Source of the DNA: Fimbriimonadaceae bacterium
GTDB lineage: Bacteria > Armatimonadota > Fimbriimonadia > Fimbriimonadales > Fimbriimonadaceae
Direction: 5' to 3'
DNA: 32,129 bases
NCBI GenBank assembly: GCA_025455775.1
Contig: JALOLT010000028.1
Span: forward strand, 1-32,129
Shown: one piece after another, positions 15,026-21,636 of the stretch
Layout: the number at the start of each line of letters is the position of its first letter
How positions within the stretch are numbered: the stretch's first letter is position 1
Notes under the pieces: model-generated
What the model was told of the DNA's origin: nothing
Databases searched by the model: none
Seen by the model: only the letters and a program-made list of their open reading frames with translations
Program-made: the position numbers and the translations under genes

Positions 15026-15742
15026 TTACCAGGGCAGGACTTCGTCGTTGTGGAAGTAGCTTCCGGTGGGGCCATCTGCTTCGAGGAGAGCGAGTCGGAC
15101 GGCAGTTTGGGCTCCTTCCGTGACTTCGAGTTGGGCTCCTGGGCCACCGAGATCCGTCTTGACCCAGCCAGGGTGAGCCGAATTCACCTTGAGGGAAGTT
15201 TTCTCATACTTTTTGGCCCAGATCGCTGTGAGCATGTTGAGGGCTGCCTTGCTGGAGTTGTAGGCTGGGATGGCGAATTCACCCAGGTTTTGACTTCGGT
15301 TGACTGTGATGGAGCCGAGGATGGAGCTGTGGTTTACGATGCGTCCTGCGTCGCTCTTGAGGAGAAGAGGGAGGAGGGCTTCGGTGAGTTCCCAGACAGA
15401 AAAGAGATTGGTTTCAAAGGTCTTGCGGAAGGTGTCTCGGTTGACTTCCTCGGAGTGTTCGAACAGGACTCCTGCGTTGTTGACCAAGATGTCGAGGCGG
15501 CCAAATGTGGAATCAAAGTAGCTCGGGAGGTTCGAAATTGCCTCAGAATCATTGACATCGAGCAAAATGAGATGGGCGTCAATTTGTTCACCTGTCAGGG
15601 CTTCGAGGGCAGCTTGTCCTCTCGCCTTATCACGAGAACTGATCACAACTGTGATGTCGTGTTGGCCGAGTTGGCGAGCGATTTCCAGCCCGAGCCCTTT
15701 GTTCGCTCCCGTGATGAAGGCGACCTTTTTTTGGTGAATCAT
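15026..15742 (-). CDS. Short-chain dehydrogenase/reductase (carbonyl reductase-like)
   Basis: This 238-residue SDR has the nucleotide-binding motif TGANKGLGLEIA (~10-21), NNAGVL (~88), the catalytic Ser in VNHSSILGSI and the catalytic Tyr and Lys in YNSSKAAL. Arg in the second beta strand (SSRDKARG) suggests NADPH preference. The chain beginning MIHQKKVAFITG is the natural start; a longer frame to 15973 runs through the hairpin at 15799-15900 and has no similarity. It resembles carbonyl reductase-type SDRs, but the substrate cannot be predicted. Its 3' end converges with the pseudopilin gene, 22 bases apart. The stretch upstream contains the unexplained hairpin and could be its leader. Confidence 0.93.
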   Translation of the reverse strand: MIHQKKVAFITGANKGLGLEIARQLGQHDITVVISSRDKARGQAALEALTGEQIDAHLILLDVNDSEAISNLPSYFDSTFGRLDILVNNAGVLFEHSEEVNRDTFRKTFETNLFSVWELTEALLPLLLKSDAGRIVNHSSILGSITVNRSQNLGEFAIPAYNSSKAALNMLTAIWAKKYEKTSLKVNSAHPGWVKTDLGGPGAQLEVTEGAQTAVRLALLEADGPTGSYFHNDEVLPW

Positions 15743-15798
15743 AGGCTTGGTTCTACGCCAAAGGGGTTGGGGGTGTGGCGGACTAGCCCTAGAAGGTG

Positions 15799-15900
15799 CT
15801 CCCCGCGCTGCCTGGGAGCAGACCGGACGAGTGTTTGGAGCGGAACCTCCCAAGCCGGGAACCGGTCGGGTTTGGCCGTGGGACCAGGCAGCGCGGGGAG
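15799..15900. repeat. ~102-nt hairpin with perfect 17-bp arms, function unknown
   Basis: CTCCCCGCGCTGCCTGG (15799-15815) is exactly complementary to CCAGGCAGCGCGGGGAG (15884-15900). Inside, GACCGG (15821-15826) pairs with CCGGTC (15862-15867), and TTGGAG (15835-15840) pairs with CTCCcAA (15847-15853) with one bulge, giving a three-tier rod. There is no adjacent T-run, so it is not a standard terminator. It lies between tRNA-Pro and the dehydrogenase gene, which are both on the minus strand. A small RNA, a leader structure or a mobile palindromic element are possible. I could not match it to SRP RNA, 6S RNA or RNase P. Confidence 0.65.
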
Positions 15901-15947
15901 GATGGCCTACCTCCCCACCGACCAGATCGCCAAGCCAGAAAGAAAAG

Positions 15948-15985
15948 TCCCCTCGATTTTCGAGCGGACTCAAGAAGCGAGGGGA
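15948..15985 (-). terminator. Rho-independent terminator of tRNA-Pro
   Basis: On the minus strand TCCCCTCG (15985-15978) pairs with CGAGGGGA (15955-15948) across a 22-base loop, followed by CTTTTCTTT. It begins at the base directly after the encoded CCA of the tRNA. Confidence 0.8.
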
Positions 15986-16062
15986 TGGTCGGAGCGGCGC
16001 GATTCGAACGCGCGACCTCTTCCCCCCCAGAGAAGCGCTCTACCAAGCTGAGCCACGCCCCG
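15986..16062 (-). tRNA. tRNA-Pro (anticodon GGG)
   Basis: Folding by eye gives a full cloverleaf. The acceptor is CGGGGCG with CGCUCCG (one G-U), including the C1-G72 pair typical of bacterial tRNA-Pro. The D arm is GCUC/GAGC. The anticodon stem is CUUCU/GGAAG with loop CUGGGGG (anticodon GGG, reading CCC and CCU codons). The variable loop is AGGUC, and the T arm GCGCG/CGCGC has loop UUCGAAU. Discriminator A73 and CCA are encoded in the DNA. A G-rich anticodon loop with G at position 37 is normal for this isoacceptor. The 3' end abuts a terminator. Confidence 0.96.
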
Positions 16063-16120
16063 ATTTCTTTCGGACTCTGCCGCCCATTCAAAAAACGAGG
16101 GGAAAGCGAGCAGAGCTAAC

Positions 16121-16126
16121 AGTATA
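16121..16126 (-). promoter_or_regulatory. Possible -10 box for tRNA-Pro
   Basis: TATACT on the minus strand, 59 bases before the tRNA 5' end, is a good -10 match. The -35 region is poor, so this is only a suggestion. Confidence 0.35.
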
Positions 16127-16193
16127 CAAGATTCTCCCAACCTACGACGAACCCTAGGGTGACAAGTCCCGCTCTGGCCTTCGGTGAGGGCCT

Positions 16194-17360
16194 CTATCGA
16201 GTCGTTTTCCAACTTTGCCAGTAGTCCGGGTCTTCGAGAGCAAGGGCGTCAGTGGTCAGGACAAGGGGGCGATGGGTGTCCATCATGACCGCGAGCTCCT
16301 TCGTTTCCGTATGGCCGAGGCTTGCCTCGACTGCCCCAGGTTGGGGGCCGTGGGGAATCCCCAAGGGATGGAGAGTGATCGAGCCCTCTTCGATCCCCTT
16401 GCGGCTCCCGAATTTGTCATTACAATAGTAGAGAACCTCGTCGCTATCCACATTGCTGTGGTTATAGGGAATCGCAATCGCCTCGGGATGGAAGTCCAGC
16501 TTGCGGGGGCAGAAGGAACACACGACAAAACCCTGGCCGATAAAGGTTTGGTGAATCGGAGGAGGCATATGGAGCTTGCCCACGATGGGTTGGAAAGAGT
16601 GAATCGAAAAGGCCATGGGAAAGACGAAGCCATCCCAGCCAATGACGTCAAAAGGATGATAGGGATAGATGTAGAGAGTGTGGCGACCCCGCGCAGCCAC
16701 GATGACCTGAAACTCACCGCGAAGTTCCTGAGTTGGCAATCGATTGGGTGCCCTAAAATCTCGTTCTGTGAAGGGGGCATGCTCCATTAGTTGGCCATAC
16801 TCGTTTCGGTAGCGCTTGGGGGTCGAGACAGGGCCATGGCTTTCCATCACCACCACCCGTACCGGGTATTGCTGAAAGTCGAGGCGGTAGATGGTTCCGC
16901 GCGGGATCACCAAATAGTCCCCAGGCATCACATCCAGCTCGCCGTACATGGAGCGCAAGACTCCTTCGCCATCATGGACAAAGAGAATTTCGTCAGCTTC
17001 CGCGTTCTTGAAGAAGGTGTTTTCCTCCATCGCGTGGGCGACCATCGCTTGACTCCAAAGACAGTCGGAGTTACCCATCAGAGGGATACGGCCACTCACG
17101 AAGTCCCCACAGGGATTCAGGCGGCTCGTTTTCAGATGGCGGTGCCGGAGCGGCTCGTCTGGCACATAGTTGGGTTTGCGTGACCCCAAATCCTTCCAGC
17201 CAGAGACCTCGGTTGGTTGGTTGATGTGGTACAGAGTGGACATCGGGCCGGAAAAGCCATGGGTCGAGAAGAGCTGCTCTGTGTAGAGACCTCCGTCTGG
17301 CTTGCGGAACTGGATGTGTTTCTTGGGTGGAAGCTGGCCGAGAGAATGGTATCGAATCAT
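16194..17360 (-). CDS. hmgA: Homogentisate 1,2-dioxygenase
   Basis: This 388-residue cupin enzyme opens the ring of homogentisate to maleylacetoacetate in tyrosine and phenylalanine catabolism, using Fe(II) and oxygen. Landmarks are YHSLGQLPPKKHIQFRK at the N-terminus, AEADEILFVHDGEGVL (~120-135), MPGDYLVIPRGTIYRL (~144-159), and the iron-binding region YNHSNVDSDEVLYY followed by LHPLGIPHGPQPG. The conserved His and Glu ligands lie in these last two segments. The chain is shorter than proteobacterial HmgA (about 430), matching the compact type of other phyla. A GGAG Shine-Dalgarno site precedes the ATG. No other tyrosine-degradation gene (maleylacetoacetate isomerase or fumarylacetoacetase) lies nearby. 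Confidence 0.95.
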   Translation of the reverse strand: MIRYHSLGQLPPKKHIQFRKPDGGLYTEQLFSTHGFSGPMSTLYHINQPTEVSGWKDLGSRKPNYVPDEPLRHRHLKTSRLNPCGDFVSGRIPLMGNSDCLWSQAMVAHAMEENTFFKNAEADEILFVHDGEGVLRSMYGELDVMPGDYLVIPRGTIYRLDFQQYPVRVVVMESHGPVSTPKRYRNEYGQLMEHAPFTERDFRAPNRLPTQELRGEFQVIVAARGRHTLYIYPYHPFDVIGWDGFVFPMAFSIHSFQPIVGKLHMPPPIHQTFIGQGFVVCSFCPRKLDFHPEAIAIPYNHSNVDSDEVLYYCNDKFGSRKGIEEGSITLHPLGIPHGPQPGAVEASLGHTETKELAVMMDTHRPLVLTTDALALEDPDYWQSWKTTR

Positions 17361-17520
17361 CGTTGACTCCGGGGAAAGCGGGATTTGCTGTAAGTTATTT
17401 TACTTGTTGCTCGAGCGATGCTGACTTTTGGCCCGAAAAGTGAGAAAATGGGTCATGTCTGCCCTGCAGAAGCAGGAAATGATGACCGTGATATTTACCA
17501 GGAACGTCAGGTCTTGACGG

Positions 17521-17601
17521 AAAAATGGCACGACGGAGGCGACTCCGATCACGCAAAGCCACGGGTCTCGTTTAACTTCAAATGAGATCGCCGGGTTACC
17601 C
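17521..17601 (+). promoter_or_regulatory. GEMM / cyclic-di-GMP-I-like riboswitch aptamer upstream of flgM
   Basis: The conserved GEMM core is present: ACGCAAAGCCACGGGTCT (17551-17568) preceded by P2, CGGAG/CTCCG (17534-17547), with a GCGA GNRA tetraloop. It is followed by P3 TCTCGTTT/AAATGAGA (17566-17587) and ATCGCCGGGTTACC (17587-17600). The 5' strand (GGCACGAC) departs from the consensus GGGCAAACC, and a clear P1 partner for GGGTTACC is not seen, so this is a divergent member. The class senses cyclic-di-GMP; some variants prefer cGAMP. The aptamer lies 38 bases before the flgM start on the same strand. Confidence 0.75.
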
Positions 17602-17604
17602 AAA

Positions 17605-17632
17605 GAGGGATCCTTCCTCATCGCACTAGAGG
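17605..17632 (+). promoter_or_regulatory. Candidate expression platform and flgM ribosome binding site
   Basis: The Shine-Dalgarno site AGAGG (17628-17632) lies six bases before the GTG start. CCTC (17616-17619) can pair either with its GAGG (sequestering it) or, as TTCCTC, with upstream GAGGGA (17605-17610), freeing it. Mutually exclusive pairing just after an aptamer is the expected form of a translational switch, but the sequestering stem is only four base pairs. Confidence 0.5.
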
Positions 17633-17638
17633 TTTACC

Positions 17639-17905
17639 GTGAAGATTTCGAATGAACAGATCGCCAGAATTCGCGCCCAGAAAGGCTCCTTGACCCCGGA
17701 TGCTGCCCAGGTGGATACGGCTGTGATTAAGCTGACCGATCAAGCTCTCATCCAGCAAGTAACCGGCGACGTGCTGGAAATGGCAGACCGCGAAGAGGTC
17801 GTTGCCCAGCTGAAGGCGAGAATCGAGGCAGGCACCTATAGCCCCACCGGCGAAGAGATCGCGGATGCCATGATCCGTCGCAACATCGCAGACCGGATTC
17901 GATAG
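17639..17905 (+). CDS. flgM: FlgM-like anti-sigma-28 factor
   Basis: This 88-residue protein starts at GTG with a good AGAGG Shine-Dalgarno site. The C-terminal half, REEVVAQLKARIEAGTYSP then GEEIADAMIRRNIADRI, carries the FlgM family pattern (V..LK..I..G.Y....E.IAd.m). The N-terminal half is polar and probably disordered, as in known FlgM. FlgM holds the flagellar sigma factor inactive until the hook is complete, then is exported. Here it stands apart from other flagellar genes and has a c-di-GMP-type riboswitch in its leader, which would link second-messenger level to sigma-28 activity. A strong terminator follows. Small size makes the family call good but not certain. Confidence 0.85.
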   Translation: MKISNEQIARIRAQKGSLTPDAAQVDTAVIKLTDQALIQQVTGDVLEMADREEVVAQLKARIEAGTYSPTGEEIADAMIRRNIADRIR

Positions 17906-17967
17906 ACCCCTTCTGGTTCGCGCAAGAGCCCTCGCCCCCCTGATCAATTTTAGGCATCTGGCTCGGC

Positions 17968-18016
17968 CCCAAAAAATCTCCTCTCCCCGACAAACTAGGG
18001 TGAGGAGTTTTTTGGG
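17968..18016. terminator. Strong bidirectional terminator after flgM
   Basis: CCCAAAAAAtCTCCTC pairs with GAGGAGTTTTTTGGG (one bulged T), continuing inside with CCC/GGG. The T6 tract at 18008-18013 serves the plus strand and the A6 tract (17971-17976) the minus strand. Confidence 0.85.
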
Positions 18017-18075
18017 ACAGCTCACAGCAAAAGACAGGCCTTTCGCTCCCTGCAATAGATCGTCATAATCAGGCC

Positions 18076-18621
18076 GTGAACGTCACTCTCTATATCGCCA
18101 CCAGTCTGGACGGATACATTGCCGGGCCAGATGATGACTTGAGTTGGCTCTTCACTGATGCCGACTACGGCTACTCCGAGTTCTACCGTCAGGTGGATGC
18201 TCTGATCATGGGGAGAGGAACCTATGAGGTCGTGACAAAGATGGGGGATTGGCCCTACGCTGGCAAGCACGTGGTGGTTGTTTCGCGGGCGCAAGAAGTG
18301 ACGATCACAACCTCCGAGACAGAATTCCACTCGAGTTCTCTTTCGGCTCTTTTGCAGCAGCTACGCGAGAAGGGTTATCTGAAGGTTTGGCTAGTGGGAG
18401 GTGGAGATTTGGTTCGGTCATTTCTGAATGAGTCCCTTGTATCCCACATTCAGGTTTCCCTTCACCCGATTCTTTTGGGGAAAGGAGTTCCTCTCTTCCC
18501 AGGTGGCTTTCCTCGCACTTTGCTTCAGTTTGAAGGGGCAGAGGCTTACGAGAGTGGATTGGTTCAGCTCTCTTACTCGGTTCCAGCTGAGGCGAGGGTT
18601 CCTGTCACGACTTCGGCCTGA
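18076..18621 (+). CDS. Dihydrofolate reductase-fold (RibD C-terminal-like) family protein
   Basis: This 181-residue protein starts at GTG. Motifs of the DHFR/RibD-C superfamily are clear: TLYIATSLDGYIAGPDDDL (~4-22), DALIMGRGTYE (~41-51), VWLVGGGDLVRSF (~103-115) and HPILLGKGVPLF (~129-140). It resembles the YwjB/YyaP group of uncharacterised NAD(P)H-binding reductases more than folate biosynthesis DHFR. Function is unknown; it is probably a small cytoplasmic reductase. Its last 49 bases overlap the 3' end of the opposite-strand small gene at 18573-18869. Only a weak AGG site precedes the start. Confidence 0.87.
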   Translation: MNVTLYIATSLDGYIAGPDDDLSWLFTDADYGYSEFYRQVDALIMGRGTYEVVTKMGDWPYAGKHVVVVSRAQEVTITTSETEFHSSSLSALLQQLREKGYLKVWLVGGGDLVRSFLNESLVSHIQVSLHPILLGKGVPLFPGGFPRTLLQFEGAEAYESGLVQLSYSVPAEARVPVTTSA

Positions 18622-18869
18622 ACCATCCCGACTGTGAGGATGCCTCCTTCGTCACCAGGGGCTTCGTGCCAGTCGTAGAGATAGCCTTCGACAAAAGGGA
18701 ACTCCATGATGTTACACCGAACTTGGTAGGCGGGGAAGTAGCGATCCGCGAGGATTGGGTAGCACTCGCTCGGCAAGGGGGGTTGCATCAGGCGATAGTC
18801 ATCACTGACATCCACGATGACGACTCGCACCAGGTTGTATTCCCACAAATTGCCAATGATTTCCGCCAT
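18573..18869 (-). CDS. Small hypothetical protein
   Basis: This 98-residue protein has no signal peptide or membrane segment. The sequence is mixed and protein-like (LWEYNLVRVVIVDVSDDYRL, YLYDWHEAPGDEGGILTVGM) with a likely beta fold. I do not recognise the family. It is convergent with and overlaps the 3' end of the reductase gene by 49 bases. No Shine-Dalgarno site precedes the ATG. A plus-strand frame over the same bases (18666-19001) looks less protein-like. The gene is plausible but not proven. Confidence 0.5.
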   Translation of the reverse strand: MAEIIGNLWEYNLVRVVIVDVSDDYRLMQPPLPSECYPILADRYFPAYQVRCNIMEFPFVEGYLYDWHEAPGDEGGILTVGMVQAEVVTGTLASAGTE

Positions 18870-18955
18870 TCGTCAATGAGTCAGGACGGGGGCAGAGGGA
18901 AAAATGCGTCGGATATTTATCCACCAGGACCTTGGCTTTTAGGGGTACCGGCGCA

Positions 18956-18987
18956 CGGGAAGAAGAGCCTGTGGGAGAAGCTTCCCG
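18956..18987. other. Hairpin in the gap between two small minus-strand genes
   Basis: CGGGAAG (18956-18962) and CTTCCCG (18981-18987) form a 7-bp stem. The 192-base gap 18870-19061 has no convincing gene. No T-run follows on either strand, so its role is unknown. Confidence 0.35.
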
Positions 18988-19061
18988 GCGACGAACGTTA
19001 AGGCACATTTTTTGGGGCGATGCCCAATACTCTCGAGCCGATAAGCGATGCAAGCACCTAG

Positions 19062-19388
19062 CTACACGCCAGTACCGCTCTTGTAAGAGTGATGCAGGTG
19101 AGCGACTAGCTCGTCACAGGCAGGGCCGTTGAACTCTTGGGTCTCGACAAATTCCTCGAGGGCTTCTCTCATCCCTTCAAAGGTGGGAGATGTCCAAGCG
19201 CCGAGTGGCTCCTTGCTGGAATCAAGCTTGACGAGGGTAAGGCGAAGACAGTTTGGCCCAAACGCCAAACCATTTTCTCCGAGACCTTTGTTCATCAGGT
19301 CAGGGATGGAGGTGTAGACCCCCGTGATCGAGGAGGAGCCGTCGCTCCGTACAGCTTCCGTAACCCAGTAAAGTTTTCGAAACTTCAT
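19062..19388 (-). CDS. Small hypothetical protein
   Basis: This 108-residue protein starts at an ATG with a clear AAGGA Shine-Dalgarno site eight bases upstream, which supports a real gene. It has a beta-rich N-terminal half (KFRKLYWVTEAV, SITGVYTSIPDL) and a helical C-terminal half (FEGMREALEEFVETQEF). It is predicted cytoplasmic. I do not recognise the family. It lies upstream of the other small minus-strand gene (gap 192 bases) and downstream of the aminopropyltransferase gene, all on one strand, so they may form one transcript. Confidence 0.7.
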   Translation of the reverse strand: MKFRKLYWVTEAVRSDGSSSITGVYTSIPDLMNKGLGENGLAFGPNCLRLTLVKLDSSKEPLGAWTSPTFEGMREALEEFVETQEFNGPACDELVAHLHHSYKSGTGV

Positions 19389-19443
19389 TGTTTCTGTCCT
19401 TACAGTTTAAGATACCTTGAACCAGCCCATTAGTTCCCGTAGC

Positions 19444-20388
19444 TCAGGCGGTCCAGACGAAGGGCTCAGAGTCTGTGAGGACTCTGCCGTACTTTTGGGT
19501 GTCTCGCAGGATGTGCTCTGGGAGGGTGAACATGGCATTGTGAAACCTTGGGGTGTAGTAGCGGTTTGTGACCCCTCGGGCTGCGAGGCGATTCGCGATC
19601 TCTTCTGGGGTTAGGTCGAGAGGGTCGTGCTTCTTGCTCGCGATGATGAACCCCCAGTTGGTCATAAAGGTGGTGACTCCTGCCCAGTAGCCCCGAACAT
19701 AGGGGAAGGTTTCTTTCAGGCTCTCCAGAGTCGTGTGGACACAGGCAAAGCACTGGGGATAGGACTCACTGACTGCTCCGGACTGGAGGACAAAGACTCC
19801 ATCCTCGCTGAGGGCCTCTGCTACGTGGCGGAAATACTCTTGGGTGTAGAGGTAGAGGGCTGGGCCTCCTTCGACCGGGCCAGGCAGGTCAGACAGGATG
19901 ACATCATAACCATAACCCTTGTGGTCTTCTACCCATTTCCTGGCGTCCTTGTGCACGAGGGTGGTTCTGGGATCGTCAAAGGCTCCCTGGTGCCACTCTT
20001 CCATGTGAATTTTGACAAAGTCGATTAGCTCTCGATCCAGATCCACCATGTGGGCTTCCGTGACTGTCTTGTGCTGCAAGGCTTGCCAGAGAGTGGCACC
20101 TTCTCCCCCGCCGCACACCAAGACCTTTTGGGGGTTTGGGTGGAGGGTCATAGCAGGTTGAACCATTCCCTCGTGATAGACATATTCATCCAATAAACTG
20201 GATTGAATTCGGTAGTCGAGGAAGAGGGTCTTGCCAAAGACAGGGAGGTCGACAATTTGGTAGTCCTGAAACTCGGATCGGCCGACGGCCAGCATCTTTT
20301 GAACTGAAAAGTGCCAGGTCACAGCTTCGGTGAAGGTTTCGACGATCTGAACTCCCTCAGCCTGGGAGAATTTCAAGTTACCACTCAT
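19444..20388 (-). CDS. speE: Polyamine aminopropyltransferase, thermospermine synthase-like
   Basis: This 314-residue enzyme transfers aminopropyl groups from decarboxylated SAM to a polyamine. The SAM motif GGGEGATLW is at 93-101, YVYHEGMVQP at 69-78, and the substrate loop SDLPGPVEGGPALYLYT at 166-182. The VEGGPxxxLYT form and the later TTFMTNWGFIIAS resemble plant ACL5 thermospermine synthases and their bacterial relatives more than classical SpeE, suggesting that the product may be thermospermine or another long polyamine. No speD lies nearby, so decarboxylated SAM must come from elsewhere. The exact acceptor cannot be decided from sequence. The start lacks a good Shine-Dalgarno site. Confidence 0.9.
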   Translation of the reverse strand: MSGNLKFSQAEGVQIVETFTEAVTWHFSVQKMLAVGRSEFQDYQIVDLPVFGKTLFLDYRIQSSLLDEYVYHEGMVQPAMTLHPNPQKVLVCGGGEGATLWQALQHKTVTEAHMVDLDRELIDFVKIHMEEWHQGAFDDPRTTLVHKDARKWVEDHKGYGYDVILSDLPGPVEGGPALYLYTQEYFRHVAEALSEDGVFVLQSGAVSESYPQCFACVHTTLESLKETFPYVRGYWAGVTTFMTNWGFIIASKKHDPLDLTPEEIANRLAARGVTNRYYTPRFHNAMFTLPEHILRDTQKYGRVLTDSEPFVWTA

Positions 20389-20511
20389 GCCGGGCCGAGG
20401 ATACCGGGCCCCTTGTGGAGTCAGTGGGGCCGGTCAGGGATCGCAGGGATTTTCGTGAATAAATCAGTCTCTTGTTGGCATCGCCCCTTTTAGTTTGATA
20501 AGCTCCTCTTT

Positions 20512-21612
20512 GTGAAGAAAGTTTTGTTCATCTCACTGTCTCTGGTAATCGGAGCAAGTTTCGCCTTCGGCCAAAGGCCAGTCACCCTTGCTCAGAGAGC
20601 GACCGCCAAAGAGGTGAATCGAGCGATGGGAATGGGCTTCAACCTGGGAAATGCCTTTGACGTGGGGTTGCAGCCTACGACTTTTGCTGGGAACAAGGGC
20701 TTCATTGATCTTTACCGAGCCGCTGGTATGAAGCACATTCGGATCCCGATCACCTGGATGGATGGCTTTAACGGTGATCATCTGGCTGGTCCGGATGGGA
20801 CGATCCGGCAAAACCACCCGCGGTTGCGCGAGCTCAAGAAAACAGTGGACTATGCCCTCAGCCAAGGGTTGATCGTTGTGATCAATAGTCACCACGAGCA
20901 CTGGCTCAAGAAGAGTTATGACGACAGCCCTGCCTTTGATGGTCGGTTTGCCAGGCTTTGGACTGGGATTGCCACCACCTTTCGCAATGCTCCCAAGGGT
21001 CTCGTCTTCGAAACCCTCAATGAGCCAGAGGGCAAGTTTGGCCAATGGGGGGGTGATCCTGCTCCCCAAAGTGAGATCGCACTTCGCCGCACTCGCCATA
21101 TCAACGAGGTGGCCTATCGTGCGATTCGGGCGACCGGCGGAAACAACGCCACTCGGGTGGTGATGGTGGGGGTAAATGGCTTGGGGAACCAAGGAATGTT
21201 CGAACCTGTTTACCCAACCAGGGCGAGCTTGCCAGGAGGAGGTAGGGATCGGAACCTGATGGTGACCCTCCACACCTACGATCCTTGGAATTTTTGTGGT
21301 CAAGATGGCCTGAATCGCAACTACCCAGGGGATTCCGTGATCCTGGCTGGGATCGAGCGAGCTGGGGCTCATGCAAACAAACTCCAGGTTCCGGTGAATT
21401 ACGGTGAGTTCGGAGTCGGGAGGGATCGAAATCCTGAGGAGAGAAACAGTGATGTTGTTCGGAACTATTACCGAGTGATGAGGCTTGCTCTCGAGAGGCA
21501 GGGTTTCTCCGGGACTGTTTGGGATGATCGTGGGTGGTTTGGCTTGACTGAGCCGGCCTCCAGTGGATTCCAGTTTGTCCACGGTATCGTTCCCCACATG
21601 ATGAAGCGTTAA
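20512..21612 (+). CDS. Secreted glycoside hydrolase family 5 (cellulase-like)
   Basis: This 366-residue protein starts at GTG and has a signal peptide (VLFISLSLVIGASFAFG). A single GH5 catalytic TIM barrel fills the rest: GMGFNLGNAFDVG (~40-52), KHIRIPITW (~74-82), INSHHEHW (~124-131), acid/base Glu171 in LNEPEGKFG, His254 and Tyr256 in LHTYDPWNF, and nucleophile Glu299 in YGEFGVG. No carbohydrate-binding module or dockerin is present. Expected action is endo-cleavage of beta-1,4-glucan or related beta-mannan/xyloglucan outside the cytoplasm. Start site is fixed by the signal peptide. It is convergent with motB. A minus-strand frame of 354 codons across it is a shadow. Confidence 0.93.
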   Translation: MKKVLFISLSLVIGASFAFGQRPVTLAQRATAKEVNRAMGMGFNLGNAFDVGLQPTTFAGNKGFIDLYRAAGMKHIRIPITWMDGFNGDHLAGPDGTIRQNHPRLRELKKTVDYALSQGLIVVINSHHEHWLKKSYDDSPAFDGRFARLWTGIATTFRNAPKGLVFETLNEPEGKFGQWGGDPAPQSEIALRRTRHINEVAYRAIRATGGNNATRVVMVGVNGLGNQGMFEPVYPTRASLPGGGRDRNLMVTLHTYDPWNFCGQDGLNRNYPGDSVILAGIERAGAHANKLQVPVNYGEFGVGRDRNPEERNSDVVRNYYRVMRLALERQGFSGTVWDDRGWFGLTEPASSGFQFVHGIVPHMMKR

Positions 21613-21636
21613 GGGGGGAGGGGACAGTGCGAGAGG

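Noticed and set aside
15799-15900. Possible small SRP RNA
   Set aside because: The rod shape is suggestive, but the conserved GGAA apical loop followed by the AGCA strand is not in the right place on either strand.
15050-16051. 333-codon plus-strand frame across the dehydrogenase gene, hairpin and tRNA
   Set aside because: It is antisense to a clear SDR and runs through a tRNA gene, so it cannot be a normal coding region.
16151-16160. Palindrome ACCCTAGGGT near the 3' end of hmgA
   Set aside because: It is too short, lacks a T-run or promoter context, and is likely by chance.
17400-17621. 73-codon minus-strand frame between hmgA and flgM
   Set aside because: It overlaps the riboswitch on the other strand, has no ribosome binding site and no protein-like pattern beyond one hydrophobic stretch.
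18956-19060. Possible riboswitch upstream of the small genes (GGGCGATGCCC-like segment)
   Set aside because: The segment superficially recalls fluoride-type leaders, but the required conserved blocks and pseudoknot are missing and the orientation is wrong for the downstream genes.
20533-21597. 354-codon open frame opposite the GH5 gene
   Set aside because: It mirrors the GH5 coding region, which has a signal peptide and all catalytic motifs; the antisense product is low-quality and lacks any recognisable domain.
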